A stretch of 64,000 bases of DNA, from contig NC_030678.2 of NCBI RefSeq assembly GCF_000004195.4, positions 137,393,047 to 137,457,046 on the forward strand, read 5' to 3'. The position numbers were made by a program, and so were the translations under genes. The notes beneath the pieces are model-generated. The model was not told the DNA's origin. It made no database searches and saw only the letters and a program-made list of their open reading frames with translations. The DNA comes from Xenopus tropicalis. Lineage: Eukaryota; Chordata; Amphibia; Anura; Pipidae. The stretch's first letter is position 1. Each line of letters begins with the position of its first letter. Below, one piece after another: positions 12,875 through 26,400 of this stretch.

Positions 12875-12965
12875 GGGGCAGATTTATTAAAATGTGAGAT
12901 TAGAGCTCACCACATACAAATGAAAGTGGGTGAAGTTACTCTCAAATTTTAATAAATCTGCCCCC
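12875..12965. mobile_element. Short 91-bp fold-back MITE
   Basis: Ends GGGGCAGATTTATTAAAAT and the complement ATTTTAATAAATCTGCCCC form a near-perfect hairpin of about 22 bp with a short interior. Confidence 0.85.
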
Positions 12966-12971
12966 TTTGTA

Positions 12972-13150
12972 TAGTATGGAATCCCTTATCCAGAATGCTT
13001 GTGAAACATGGGTTTAACTTAAGTCTACTGGTGACCATGAAATAAAGCCAACAGGTTTCTTTTGCCACCAGTATGGACTCAAAATAACTTGGGGTCAAGT
13101 ACAAAATACTGTTTTATTATTACAGAGAAAAAGTAAATGGGGGGGAAAGC
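12972..13150. mobile_element. CAGGTAT-type MITE fragment
   Basis: The pieces atggaatcccttatccagaa, taacttaagtctac and tactgttttattattacag match the internal sequence of the complete copy at 60108-60420. Both ends are lost. Confidence 0.7.
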
Positions 13151-13801
13151 ATTGTTTGCCAGAATTGGGAGACAGCCTACCTGTAATTTGAGCTTTCTTG
13201 ATACTGAGTTTCCAAATAAGAAATCCCATACTTGTGTATGTACTTGGTTTCTCTGTTAAGAGCATGTTCTAAGGCAATCAACATTCATTTCTCAATCCAG
13301 ACACCAAAATACACCATTATGAGCACTAGTGAAATAGCTGTTTCATCATATCTTGAGCACAAGTTGATTAAATGGAGTTAAAATATTCTGTTTAGAACTG
13401 ATCCTAGTGTCTAGCCTGGCATTTAAGCATTGCTTTGCTTCATTAGAGCAAGGCAATATCGGAGGAAATGATTAGTGCAAGTTTAGTATACCTTTGGGAA
13501 CCTTTTTCATTTTTAGTTTTTTTTTTCAAAGTTGTTTGCATACAGTAGTATTACCTACTGTGCAGATATCTTGGTTTACATAAATTTACTGGTTATTACA
13601 GCTTTAGTTATAGAATGGCGCATGACCTTTTGATAAGTAGTGTAGAAGTAAGTTTCCATTCAATACAGCAGCTTTCATAGGTCTTTAAATCCCCTTGAAT
13701 AAGGTGTCATTTGGGTAAATAATTACTAATAGCTAGTTTCCTTTTATTTTACTTAATACTTTTGCAAATAAACCAAAGTTTAGCAGGTAAAAGATGTGTA
13801 G

Positions 13802-13980
13802 ATTGAGTATTTCTCTTCCATGTTGAAACTCTTCCTTGTTGAGTGACGCAAAGTAACAACTAATAATGGCGTCCACAACCTGTTGTTGTAAAACAGCATT
13901 CCTAGAAGATGCCCATAGAAAATGGTCAGGTTCTGTGAGTAATTCCCATGATTCATGTCTCCAGCAGTGAATGGTTTAAA
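13802..13980. repeat. Local duplication, copy 1
   Basis: About 180 bases from attgagtatttctcttcca to agcagtgaatggtttaaa, repeated at 14382-14545 with small substitutions and gaps. Confidence 0.9.
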
Positions 13981-14343
13981 CATTCCTCTCTACCTCCATT
14001 TGCACCCTGGTTGCTACTTATGTTATATTTGCACAAATCTCTGGTAACCAGTCTAGGACTTTAATCTTGTGGCAATAAAGCTGTAATAATGTTGTATTTG
14101 TAGTCATGTTACTTTTGTTCATGGGAGAATAGCTAGTATAAGCCAGCTTGGAAAGACACAATCCTGCAATTTCTCTGTACAGTCTCTGTAAATGCTGCGT
14201 CTTGCATTAGTGGCTGCCTCTGTATCCATCGGTTATGAAAATGAACATTTTTAATTTGACTTAAAATACAAATTATTAATCATAATAATTTATAAACAAT
14301 AACCTTTTTATCATTTCTCTCCCTATCTTACATTCCCCATATG

Positions 14344-14580
14344 TTAAATTCCTGTTCTACACCTACATTTTTGAAAAAATCATTGAGTATTTCTCTTCCA
14401 TGTTGAAACTCTTCCTTGTTGAGTGATGCAAAGTAACGAGTAATAATGGTGTCCACAACCTGTTGTTATAACACAGAATTCCTAGAAGATGCCCATAGTA
14501 AAATCTGAGTAATTCCCAACAGTCTCCAGCAGTGAATGGTTTAAATTCCTGTTCTAAACCTACATTTTTTTTAAAAATCA
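14344..14580. repeat. Local duplication, copy 2, flanked by 39-bp direct repeats
   Basis: The copy at 14382-14545 is bracketed by ttaaattcctgttctacacc (14344) and ttaaattcctgttctaaacc (14541), a direct repeat of about 39 bp that copy 1 lacks. Confidence 0.85.
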
Positions 14581-14674
14581 TTTAAAAAGAAAAAATGGCA
14601 ATTGAAATAAATTTGATGTACTATCTGAAACCAGTAAGTTTCATAAAGGAAAACTGCCACTTTAAAAAGAAAAA

Positions 14675-14790
<116 letters not shown>

Positions 14791-14999
14791 TTTTTTTATC
14801 TCTAAAATTACTCTGAATAGTGCCCATAATAATCTGCTAGTTTGGCAACGTTTTTGCCAGACTTACTTATCCTTTAAGCTATCTTTTATATATTGTATAA
14901 ACATATCCTCTCCTTGCAACATCAAACTATGTGCATTAATAAAGTTTAAATTAACCAGAACTTTTAAAAGTGCCAATTATTTGACCATTGTGTATAATT

Positions 15000-17900
15000 T
15001 ACAAACGGGGCATTTTAAATTCCTTATGTTACTGGACGTTTACTACTTGTTCTGACTCATATGCACAACATTCTGGAGTTTAGTGCTTCCATCCTTTTCT
15101 AAGGAATGTCTGTGGTAACAATAATAGCCATCATTTCTCTCTGTCTAAGCCAAGATACCTGGTTGCTTTGTGTGTTATTTCCTTTGGTTCCTTTTTGTTT
15201 CTCTCCAAAAGCTAAAGTGGAATGAAGCTTTGCTTACAGTTCTCTTTACATTCTGGTGGTGGTAGGGAGAAAACATAGTGACTAGCTTATTCTAAACTGC
15301 TACTTTTTTTTTTTTTTTTTTAATATTTTCCAAATTTCTATTTTCTAAGTTGCCATTTGGAGCAAGTTGAATCAATAGGTTTGCCATGTAACTGTGACTT
15401 GTTTAGCACAAAGCTTGTGTAATGCAGGGCTGTACTAATTATACCAGCCAGTAACTACCGTACTTTTCTCCACATTTTATGGAATGGCTTCTTACATTTT
15501 ATATTCACATTAATACTACCTGACCATTTGCCTTTTATTGTGTTGACCTCCCAGGAGTAAAATAAACTTTTTACCCCTGATAGAACACAGGAAGCAGTTT
15601 GAATGGCAGCAGATCATTGACCTGACTTCCAGTCTGTATATTTCTTAAATCGGATGAGTGTAGTGGTCATTTGGAGAATAAACCTATTTTGTTTGTGCTT
15701 CCATTTGCTTTTAGCTTGTATATTCATATAACAAGAAAGTGGTGTTGCTGAGCTATGCACTTTTTACAATTCCCTATTTAGATGCCTCTAATTGAAAGTG
15801 GGAATTCACAGAGCATTGTTTTTTCCTCCAGCTGTTTGAGTTAAAATTCTTTGGCTTTGTTGAATTGAAATATTCATATCTTGACTAATTGTATTGTAGC
15901 CATCTCTTTTACCGTACTTAAGCTCCAGCATCTGTACTTCCGTGGCCTTGCATGCATTTTTTATTTTTTAATTTAATAGACTACTTTCTATACCTAAAAA
16001 TCAGTCACAATTGGATTTGGTTTGACATTGGAAAGGCCGTTAAAATGAGCCTTTTCATTGATGATTCTGCACATTACATTACAGAGCACAAAATATGACC
16101 AAAGGGATTTTTTGTATATTGGCTGTTTAAGAAAGAAATGTTGGCTGTCTGCACAATCTAAAAGCAGCATGCCATTTTGTCACTGCTGTTTCCTTCTCCC
16201 CCCCCCATATTGTAAATTATGAAAGCGTTGCCCAATTTTATGTATAAACTATTTCTTCTAGGCATTTTCTGTGCAATATTGCTTGCTTTAGCTGGGGTGT
16301 TCTCAGAATACCAAAACAAATATCTATATAGAGCTGCTCTTCTGCTGGAATAGCTACTCAAAACTAAGCTATATAGCAGCTCCCACATGTGTTAAGTAAA
16401 TCTAAAAGGCATGCTAACAAACTTGTTGAAATAAGAAAATACCTAAATAATAAATGTCATGTTTTCTTGGAGTCCCTTTATTTTTATCCTTGCTAAGACC
16501 CCATAGCTAATAGTTCCAGGTATATACATTTTTTTGAAGTATGTTTGCTACCTACCACAAAACTAATGGTTGGATACATTTCCAGTGAACTTACATAAGT
16601 GATGTATAACCTGCAGTGAGGACCTGTACACCCTTCTCTCATCCCCTGACATACTGGAAGCAGAACTGTTCTCATAACAACGTGGCTACTTACAAATAGT
16701 TGAGGGTATTTTATCGTTTAAAGGCTTTTACACCTAGTTTACATTGCACCAATACTGACTTTTTAAATTATAATGTTACTTTGGTTATACCTTATACATA
16801 TATTTAATAGATAGTGGTGTTTTAGCCACCCACTAACAAACATTGCTGCTCTATCAAATATAATTTCTGCCTGTCTCTCCATGCATTCTGTGAGTATTTG
16901 TGTGGGTTTTTTTGATATGCAAATAAAATCCCCCAGTTAGATTAGTTTTCATTAGCTGAGGATCCCCCTTTTTAGAAGGGCCTTCCCATTAGTAGGAAAA
17001 AAAATAAAAGGGGTAAAGAGTGAGATTGTTTGGAATATACCAAATTATGCACAAAGTGATTTAATATAAGTAGTTGAACATTTGAAAACCTGTAGATATA
17101 CATGTTAGTGTGGCAAATAAGCTTTTTTTATTGTATATAAATGGAAGAAATGATGGTACATTAACATTTTAGGTTATTGATGAATGAACATGAGAAAACG
17201 GCAGCTATATTCTTAGCCTTTGTACCAAGAACTTGCAGTCTGGATTATTTAAAAAAAAAAACAAAAAAAAAAACAGTACAAGTAGTATTAATAGTTTTTT
17301 CAGTCAGGGAAAAGTGGGCATTTAAATAGAATTCTTAGTACCTAGTTTAGTCTTTTGTCTAATATCCCACACTGCGACAAAGAATACTGGACCACACAAA
17401 ATATGAAAATATCTATTTAATTCTCACAACATTCAGACCTCTTAAAGACCATTATGTGTGTAAGTTAAGGGCATTAGTAGTTGTGAACACGAAATATGTC
17501 AGTGTTGTTCCTTCACTTTGCAACTATTTATCAAGTGTGCATTTTGTTCTCAAAGAAACCGCAGGATAATATGTATTGCACTTTTTAAGGTAGACAGCAA
17601 GATGCTGTGGGAGTGTAGCAGCTTGTTTTGCATGCTTATCAACTGGTCATCGTTTCCCAGTGTGTTTAGACCTACATACTGTAAATCTGCATTTCTGTTA
17701 TTGGAATGTTCCATTTGTTTTTGGAGAGGTGTCATTTCCGTAACTGGAAATCTGCTTCACGATCTGTTGTGTTGGTGCGTGAGGGGGGGGGGGGACGACT
17801 CTGTCCCCTGCGTATTCTCCTGTCACTCACAGGACCCTAGCTGCTATATGCCAGTCTGCAAGAGGGTCCCACTGTACAGGCTGTATTGATATCCATGCAA

Positions 17901-18960
17901 TAAATTGGCTCGTGTTCTGGCTGTTGTAAACCATGCTGCAGAAAGTGCTTGACTATAATAAAGGGTTTGGGATGAAAAAAATGCACAAGTGTGAAAATAT
18001 TTTCATGAATATGTCTTATCTGAAAGGCTTTTCTTTTTTGTGGCATAAAGATATTGTTTAATTCTGCCTTTTTAGTTAAAAGCCATCCTTCAGAAGACAC
18101 CTTTTTGCCTTTTTGAACCCACATAGGGAAACAGTTTGGATTTGAGAGCTAATGTCCTTTGATGTTTTCTTGATATGATAATGACATACAGATTATTTTT
18201 CTGTCAGAGGGCCTATTCTGGCTACAGATGATGCTCCATAGGTAGAAATTGAAATGGTCTTTCTTTTGTGGTTCCTGTGTAATAATCATAACATCACCTG
18301 TACTGGGATCAGAGTGTGAATGATACTGCAGTGGTTTATTACTGCCTCGGAGTTTTATGTCACAATAACAAAACTGAGTGCCTGTTCTAGCAACATGGTA
18401 AAAACTCTCTGGCCTCCCTTGCTGTGGTTGTGCCTTTCTTCCCCACCTGCAGATTTTGTGTCTCTTAACAATGATTCTTGTATTTTCTGTTTTCCAACGA
18501 AGGGGGCATGGGTGGGAGATGGGTAAAGTTTGTGTGCACCTTTTTTGTGAGGGGCAATAAATTAGAGTTCACATAACAGGAAAAAAATCAGATTAAAACT
18601 TGATCTCTTTTCTACAAACTTCCCTGCAACAAAGTCCTGCTGCTCATATTGTGGCTTTGAATCAATTCTGTTTATTAAAAAGCTTTAGCTTCTAACGTGT
18701 GTCAAATGCTCCTTTTTTTGCTTCAGTTACTGTTCATACATAAAATATTCTACAAAATATACTGTGTAATTGTTTTAATGTCTTATTTCTTTAAAACTAA
18801 AATTGACCCACCCTGCTAGAGCGGTAATTATGCACTAGAAACAGAATTTTATGGAAATGATACATAAGTTTTAATCTACACTAAATACTTAAGTTTAAAC
18901 CCTTAACAAATATCTTTGATTTAACAGTCTAATTAAGGTGCCGTTATCTTTGTCATACCT
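15000..18960. other. Repeat-poor spacer between ANKRD52 and SLC39A5
   Basis: No exon-like open frame with flanking splice sites and no clear transposon was seen. It contains a poly-T tract near 15305, an 11-base G run near 17785 and several AATAAA hexamers (for example near 17900 and 18556) that may be chance. Confidence 0.4.
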
Positions 18961-18968
18961 GAACACTA

Positions 18969-19241
18969 AGGGGCAGATTTACTAATCCACAAATTCGAAT
19001 CCTGAATGTGAAAAATTAGGATTGGAAACGAAAATTTCTGAAGATCGCAAATATCCCGAAAATGCTTACAAAAACATCATATTAGTCACGATAATATCGT
19101 ATTGGCGATCCGAAAGTCACTAAATTTTCGTACCGAACCATTGTAAACAGTGGCAGAGCCTTTCCAAATTTTTCGCACGGGCGCGCAAAAAAGTCTGTGA
19201 GAATACGCTCGGAGCGTTTGTATCTTGGTAAATCTCCCCCT
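18969..19241. mobile_element. GGGGCAGATTTACTAA MITE, copy 1
   Basis: Ends aaggggcagatttactaa and ttggtaaatctcccccta are inverted. The interior is rich in cgaaa/tacgat motifs and resembles the element at 51252-51433. Confidence 0.8.
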
Positions 19242-19797
19242 AAAAGTATGCTGACTGCAGGCACACACCCTTATACTGTACCACACTGGACCCTGTCCGC
19301 ACAAACATGGAAAACACCATGATACACCAACACCATAAATATTTAGTTAAATATCGGTGGACACTGTCTTCATTGTGCCCACCACTCTTCTGAATTAGCT
19401 CCAAGATTGGCAGGCCTTTGTTTTGTATAGTGAGGCACTGATTTAAGTTCTGCCATGAAAATAGGTAGGAAGCCTCACCCCAAAGCTTTTAATGTGCCTG
19501 GTGAGCCCAGCAACCGCACTCCAAAACAAATTTGTGGTAGTAGGCCCTGTACCCTGAATAATGCATGGCTTTATTAAGGCTGTCTACATAACCTAGCTCA
19601 GTGAAACTTCCATAGTTTCACTCTAAAATGGACCCGCAAAATCATGGAGAATGGCTGACTCCATACAGCCATGGATCTACTATTACATTAGCAAACACAT
19701 GGCCATATCAGCCCCATATTTTATGGGTTTTAGTAAATTACCCTCGGTTGTTTAAAAGAGGCAATAAAAAGTATGTGAATGTATTTAAATTTTCAAA

Positions 19798-19803
19798 TTT
19801 ATT
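19798..19803 (-). terminator. SLC39A5: Poly(A) signal of SLC39A5
   Basis: AATAAA on the minus strand, about 70 bases after the stop codon, gives a short 3' UTR. It is the closest canonical hexamer. Confidence 0.6.
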
Positions 19804-19872
19804 TTACACATACCTTTAACACTGTACAGATCTATGTTTGGGCCCAATAATAAAACAACTGTCTTCCATTCG

Positions 19873-20016
19873 CTATAAGTCCAGAAACACCATCTGGTCC
19901 TGATACAGAGCAATGCAAAACATAATGGCACAACCAAGCAGGAATCCAAGGCTGTGGATGACACAGTCCTTTCCCTGGCATGGATCAGCGGTCTCCCGGT
20001 GTAACATTTGTGGAAG
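19873..20016 (-). CDS. SLC39A5: SLC39A5 last coding exon with stop
   Basis: It encodes LPQMLHRETADPCQGKDCVI, then helix VIII HSLGFLLGCAIMFCIALYQD and a TAG stop at 19875-19873. The acceptor is ttcaaactcag. Confidence 0.93.
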   Translation of the reverse strand, partial: LPQMLHRETADPCQGKDCVIHSLGFLLGCAIMFCIALYQDQMVFLDL

Positions 20017-20371
20017 CTGAGTTTGAAAAAGCACAGGTAATAGTATTTTATATTCTGTAGTGTACTACTGATAATCAACCTGTAGACTGTGAGACTTGCC
20101 AGGAGCAATGAAACAGGAAAATCGAAAAAGTAAGACAAACAATAATTGCCTTTGAAAATAAAATATGGTGACCTTGTTGCTAATGGCACACCAGACTGTT
20201 TACAGTGTTGTCAATATAATTTTTAGACTGTGGTAAAAATGTGATTACATTATATTACATAAATAATAAGAATTTCCGATCTGTGCCACAGTTTGATCAC
20301 ATATTCAGCATAGGTTTAGCAGCTATGCAATAGAAAGAACATACACACACATTGCTCATATAATATATACA

Positions 20372-20410
<39 letters not shown>

Positions 20411-23400
20411 AATTTTTACATCCCTGTGAAAATGGTGTGTTCAGTTTTAAAGAAACACTGTCCCCCAAATTAAGTAAAGCTGTAAATGACTAACAGAGTA
20501 TTGTAAGATGATGGAAGAAGGTTTATGTTCGGAAGATAGACTTTTTCATTAATTCTAAATGTGTTACGTACCATATCTACCAATGCCACATAGAGAAAAA
20601 TGCCAGCTGTAGCAGCAAATATCCAAGGAGTTATCTGAGCTGAGTTCTGACTGGCTACAGCCCCAATTATCATTCCAAAGAATGACAGGAATGCTGACAC
20701 CAAGCTGAAAAAGAGGACCTTCCTCACTGGGACTCCACTCTGCAGTAAGACGGCAAAATCACCTGCAACAAACAGCTTGGTTATGGAACTTACAATAGAA
20801 AGGGCTTCATGATTAAAGCTAATTTAAGCATTTTTTTTTTTAATATAGAAGTACCCCATGAATAGATTTGTTGCCATATGTATAGGTCCGTGTCCTATTT
20901 TATAGAATTTTGGAAAGTAAGATTCAGTGTTAATTAGTACCTCAAACACTCACCAAGCTCATGTGGCAGCTCATGGCAAAACACTGCAACAGTGGTGCTG
21001 AGGCCTCCAGAAAAGCCGGAAGAGAAAGCTGCACCTATAAAGGAGAAAGCTTTAATGTTGTGATCTGTGGACAAACATTAGATTTTTGACAATCTGTACA
21101 GTAATGTATTGTCCTGCAGAATTGCTGGTATTTTATGGATAGGAGAAGGGATGAAAATACTTGCTCAGGCAAACGGCACTGAGAATTGTTGATCACCTCC
21201 ATTACAAAGGGAAGCTCTTTGGCTATGTACAGACGTTTTAAGTTTCTTGAGGAAGTTCTTTCTTGTTACCTGTATTCGTAAGGGTTTCTTATACCCTTAA
21301 TGGGACTCATGGAAGGAAAGAGTAATTCTTGCCATTTACAAAACACTGATATGGCCCTGTCTAGAGTATGTGGTTCAAAATACTGAAAGAGTATTCAGAG
21401 GAGGCCAACTGAATATATGAAGTGTGTAAATGCAAATGAAGAAAGGTTGGCTGAATACTGGAAGAGTCATGTAGTTTCATGTAAGTGCTGATAACTTTTA
21501 TCAAGAAATACAAAACTACCTAGGATTTATTTGAAAAAAGGTAGAACTTGATGGTCATGTCTTCTTTTCAACCTCAACCACAAAATAAAATACTTAATCC
21601 CCTAATATATTTTAACAATACAAATAAAAGGGAAAATAAATGTATCCTGTCCCTTTTATCCAATTTATTTCTCACCTCTTGTCACTATGCCATGAGAAAA
21701 TAAGGGCATGCTGAGAATTGCAGTCCACCAGCTTTACTAATTCAAGTTACAAGTTGTATAGTTTGCAAATCCATATGAAGAACAACCTAAACAAATGGTA
21801 CGTTATAAATACGATGTGATTTACCAATAGCCAATCCGTCAGTAAAATTATGGATACCATCCCCAAGAAGAACCATCCATACGATCTCTGTAATGCCTTT
21901 GCTTGCCATGTTGTGCGAATGCCCTGAATGACTATGCGGAGCAGGGGCGTCTTTTTCATCTCTTCGTCTGATTGCCACTTCTTCATTGCCTCTCTGCAAA
22001 ATTTCTGCTGCCCTGGAGACTTCACAAAACTCAGACTCTGTGGGAAAAACAGAGTGAGTAGTTATTCTAGTTTGCTGTACAGATTAGTTTGGAAGAAATT
22101 AGCTCATTTAGGTACACATAATCAGAGCAGAGTAAGAATCTCTTTAAGATTTCTTTTCATGTTTAGCATTTGGCCTAACTTGAAAAGGTATGGATTTGAT
22201 ACATCTATTTAACTAAGAGTTGAATGCAAAAAGACATTCCCGTTAAACTTTCCCTTCCCAGAGAGAATCCATTGTTTTAATTTCTCCTGTCAGTATTAAT
22301 TTTACAATATATTGCCTTAATAGAATCATGGATTATTGTTTGGGAATATGGGGGTGGTATTACATGATCAAGACAGTGGCAGGAACCAGAGAAACTTTTA
22401 ACTTTGGTTCATTGTCTGTGCAGAAAGAGAATTTGAAACAATGGGTATTGTGGGAAAGGGAAAATGGTTTCTATGCTCATTAATAAATAAGGCTTTATAC
22501 GTGTTTAACAAATTTTCAAGTTAGAGTTGTTTAAATGCATAGTTCAGCCTCAGTTTGACATTTAGTGCAGATGTAATTTTGCATCTCACCAACAGGGCTG
22601 CCAAGGTCCCATAATGCAGTGGTGTAGCTTTCATCACCTGCAGGCACTTCTGGTTTTGAAAGTCTCTGTGGGGTAAAGGTGCCATATATTATTAATGAAA
22701 ATAAAATGCATCTTTTAATAATATCAATGTGTTGCCAGTGTTTCACAATCTCTCACCTTCAGTTGTTGTCTTTGCTTCAGCAGTCCCATAAGATTTTCAA
22801 TCAGAAAAAGGAGGTACAAGCCCCCAAGTACGCTCAGCCCTTTTAGAACTGGTTCTATTGCATGAGTTTTCCCACCGTGCTGATTGCCAGTGTGATCTTC
22901 CTGAGCCTGTAATGTAAAAGAGATGTGTCAGTCACTCAGTCTTTTGAGGTATTACTTCCAGTCAGATAATGATTTGTAAGATATTTTGGCCTAAAACATT
23001 ATCACCTGATTTAGGAAGCTAAACCCAGCAAACATGATTAATGCATATCTATTTTAAGATGGTGATAAGCTACTTTATATATAAATATATATATATATAT
23101 ATATGTCTAAAAAGAAGTTTTTGCATCTATTGCTATTTAGGGGTTTAACTGAAATTTGAAATTTGGGCTTGTGCTGCTAATCTCCATTAAAATTTTAATT
23201 AAGTTTATATATTGTAACTGAAACAGGAGTGAAATATAGTTTTATGGAAAAAATGCAAGGCAGAAAGCACTGATACTGCCCTCTATTAAAAATAATTCAC
23301 ATAGTATTACTTGCAATAATGAACAATTAAAAAAAAAAAGATGCATTATTTTGCGTGTTAATATTGTACCTTACTTGAAAAGAAAGATCAGCTATGCGAT

Positions 23401-26400
23401 ACCTAAAAAAATAATCATTCAGTAATTTATCTCACACTTAAGCCACCTTTAGTAAATAAACCCCTAAATGCCTCTCAGCAGTATGGAAGCTCAGTATCTG
23501 ACTAGCAATCTTTGAATTTAAGATCTAATTGTGAATTATATATACAGCTTTATAATACATTTTATTTTAAAGCATATTGATTACTAGCAATTATGGCCTA
23601 TAATTATTAATACATACATGTGGCATTAGATGCAGTAATGCATCACCGCACAGCGTCCCCACTGCCAGGGCCACCAGGAACCTCAGCAAATAGCGGAACA
23701 GGGGGCGTCTTAGAAGTGGAACAAATGCAACTGCTAAAAGGGAGGGGGCACTGATCACCGTCACAGCAAGAGCCCCCCAACCAAGAACTGAAAGACACAA
23801 ATGGGTTAATAAAGTTTTGTCAAAAAATACGTAGCGTGAAAAGATGATATGACAAATCTGTAGCCTTTGTCACCTGACTTTTGACTATTTGTCTGCCAAA
23901 GAATATAAGTTCTATGATAACAGTTTTTGGTTACTCTTTGATCTATGCCATACAGTGATAGCAACACATGGGATGGCAAGATTAAAGAGACACAGAACTA
24001 AACCCTAAAAATTAAAATTGCTAGAAATGCCATATTTTATATAATAAACTGACTGCACTGGCCTAAAGTTTCAGCATCTCTATAGTAGTAATGATATAGG
24101 TTGTTACAGTTGTCACAGGAGCTCTTCATCTTGGATTCTGCCCCACCCCCACCCTGGAACTGTCCAGGACAGTGCACATGCTCAGTGGGCTCTGAGCGGC
24201 TACTTCTGTAGTTAGGCTTTAGTTCTCCTTTAAAGGGTCAAATGACAGAAAATGAGCGGTACAATCTTTATTTCAAATACAGCGAACCTTCAGTTTTACA
24301 TTCCTTTATATTAAGTTTTCCCTCATCTTACACTTTTTTATACATGTTTTTTTGGAGTCCTGCCCATATATAATGCATCCCCAGATTTTACATTTTCTAA
24401 TTTTACACCATTTTTTTCTGGTTCTCTGAAAAATGTAAAATGGGGTTCTACTGTATTGCAATTTTAAAGGATTTTTTTTTTTTTTTTTTAAATTGACAAT
24501 TGAATGGATTTTTTGTGAATTCATTTATTTTCTATTCAATGTACTCTGTCTCACTGGAAAATACTGCTACAAAGGAACACATTTTCTCTAAAAGACAAAG
24601 CAGTATCTGAAATGACTAAATGCTAAGTTGGAAACTTACACAACTGAATTGGCATGTGTAGTTTTCCCATAAATCTAGCGCCTTGGAACGTTTGAATGAT
24701 TGATGACCTCTGGGTTGTAATTGTTTTGATTATAAAATTTTATAATTTCTCTTTGTACTGTTCAAAGTACTAGGGTAATGATAAGGACCAACCCAGAAAA
24801 CTTGGGTGGGGGTAGGCATATGGCATCTAACGAGAATTCTCTGTGTATTTCTATAGAGTTTTTAAGGGCTTAAGTATCAGAGCAAACACTGTTTTCATAG
24901 TTACATAGGGATGAAAAAAGAGTCAATCAAGTTCGACCCTTCCAAGTAAACCCAACACACACACACCCCTATACTGATCTATCTATACACTCACATACAT
25001 AAACTATATATACAAACTGTAGATATTAGTATCACAATAGCCTTGGATATTATGCTTGTTCAAGAACTCATCCAGGCCCCTCTTAAAGGCATTAACAGAA
25101 TCTGCCATTACCACATCACTAGGAAGGGCATTCCCCAACCTCACTGCCCTCACCGTGAAAAACCACCTACGCTGCTTCAAATGGAAGCTCTGTTCCTCTA
25201 ATCTATAGGGGTGACCTCTGGTGCGCTGATTGTTTTTATGGGAAAAAAGAACATCCCCCAACTGCCTATAATCCCCTCTAATGTACTTGTACAGAGTAAT
25301 CATGTCCCCTCGCAAGCGCCTCTTTTCCAGAGAAAACAACCCCAACTCTTTTCACTCTTTTATAAATATGCCTTAAGGAGTTAATTTGTAGCTGAGAGTC
25401 TTATTTATGTGCAACCAATGATAAATACCATACTTTTTTTTTTTTGAAGTTGGAAGGGTTATTTTGGCAGCTGCAGCCATGATCATGGTTTGGACATTCT
25501 AATCTATTTGCAGCAGTCTAACTTCACCCAAGTTTAACAGTATTATTGAATATTCCATATTATTGCAGATCACTGATTTTTAAGAGGGTGAAATTTAAAG
25601 GAGAACACCAAACTATATACATTGTACATTTAGTGCTGCTGAATTTCCAGTAGGTTTCCTTCAAATACAGTTTTTCTATTTTCTTTCTTTAATTTCTCTA
25701 AAAGAAATATACTTCATAAACAACTTAATCCAGCCACTTGCTTTTCCATCATTGCGTTCCCACACCAATGGTATTAGTATGAAGTTGGTTTACCTTGCAG
25801 CAATGCTTGCTTAGAATCAGGTTTGGAATTAGTCAGTTCATCACTATGGTGGATACACACGCGGCTGTCAATCTGGTACAGCAGCGCAGGGCAAAGCAGG
25901 GAGAATTGTTGAGGGGTGATTGCAGACACCCAAGAAAGGCCAAAGTTCATTAACAACTGTGTCACATTCAAGCACTAAATGGGACAGAAAATGAGAGAAG
26001 CCCTTAAATAATCTATTGCTTCAGTACTGTAATAAAACTGTTATCTAGCTCAGTGTAACAGATTGAATAGTATTATGTAAACCAGCAATATCCTAGAGCA
26101 GTGCTGTCCAACTTCTGTGGTACCGAGGGCTGGAATTTTTCTGGCCTACATGGTGGAGGGCCGATAATGGAAGTCTGTTTTGACCACTCCCCCTTTTCAA
26201 ACCACATCCACTTCAAACCACACCACAAGAGTTTTTTAAATCATACCCACTAATGGTGGTAGCACAGCAAAAAAAAAAACAAATGCTTGGTGCTGACTGT
26301 AGGCATATCACCCTCATTCATACTGTATGTGAAAGAATTATATTATGTCATTTTAAGACACAACCTTAAATCCATATGGCTCCTTTTCCCCTGTGGATAG

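Noticed and set aside
13780..14581. Two similar minus-strand open frames (PFTAGD...NMEEKYS) in the duplicated block
   Set aside because: The copies differ by gaps and by amino-acid changes with no sign of synonymous preference, and no family is recognised; treated as a non-coding duplication.
17518..17889. 123-codon open frame rich in Cys and Leu
   Set aside because: No homology recognised, it runs through a G homopolymer and has no exon-like flanks.
19785..20189. 134-codon minus-strand frame over the end of SLC39A5
   Set aside because: The true last exon uses another frame in the same place, which gives the ZIP C-terminus.
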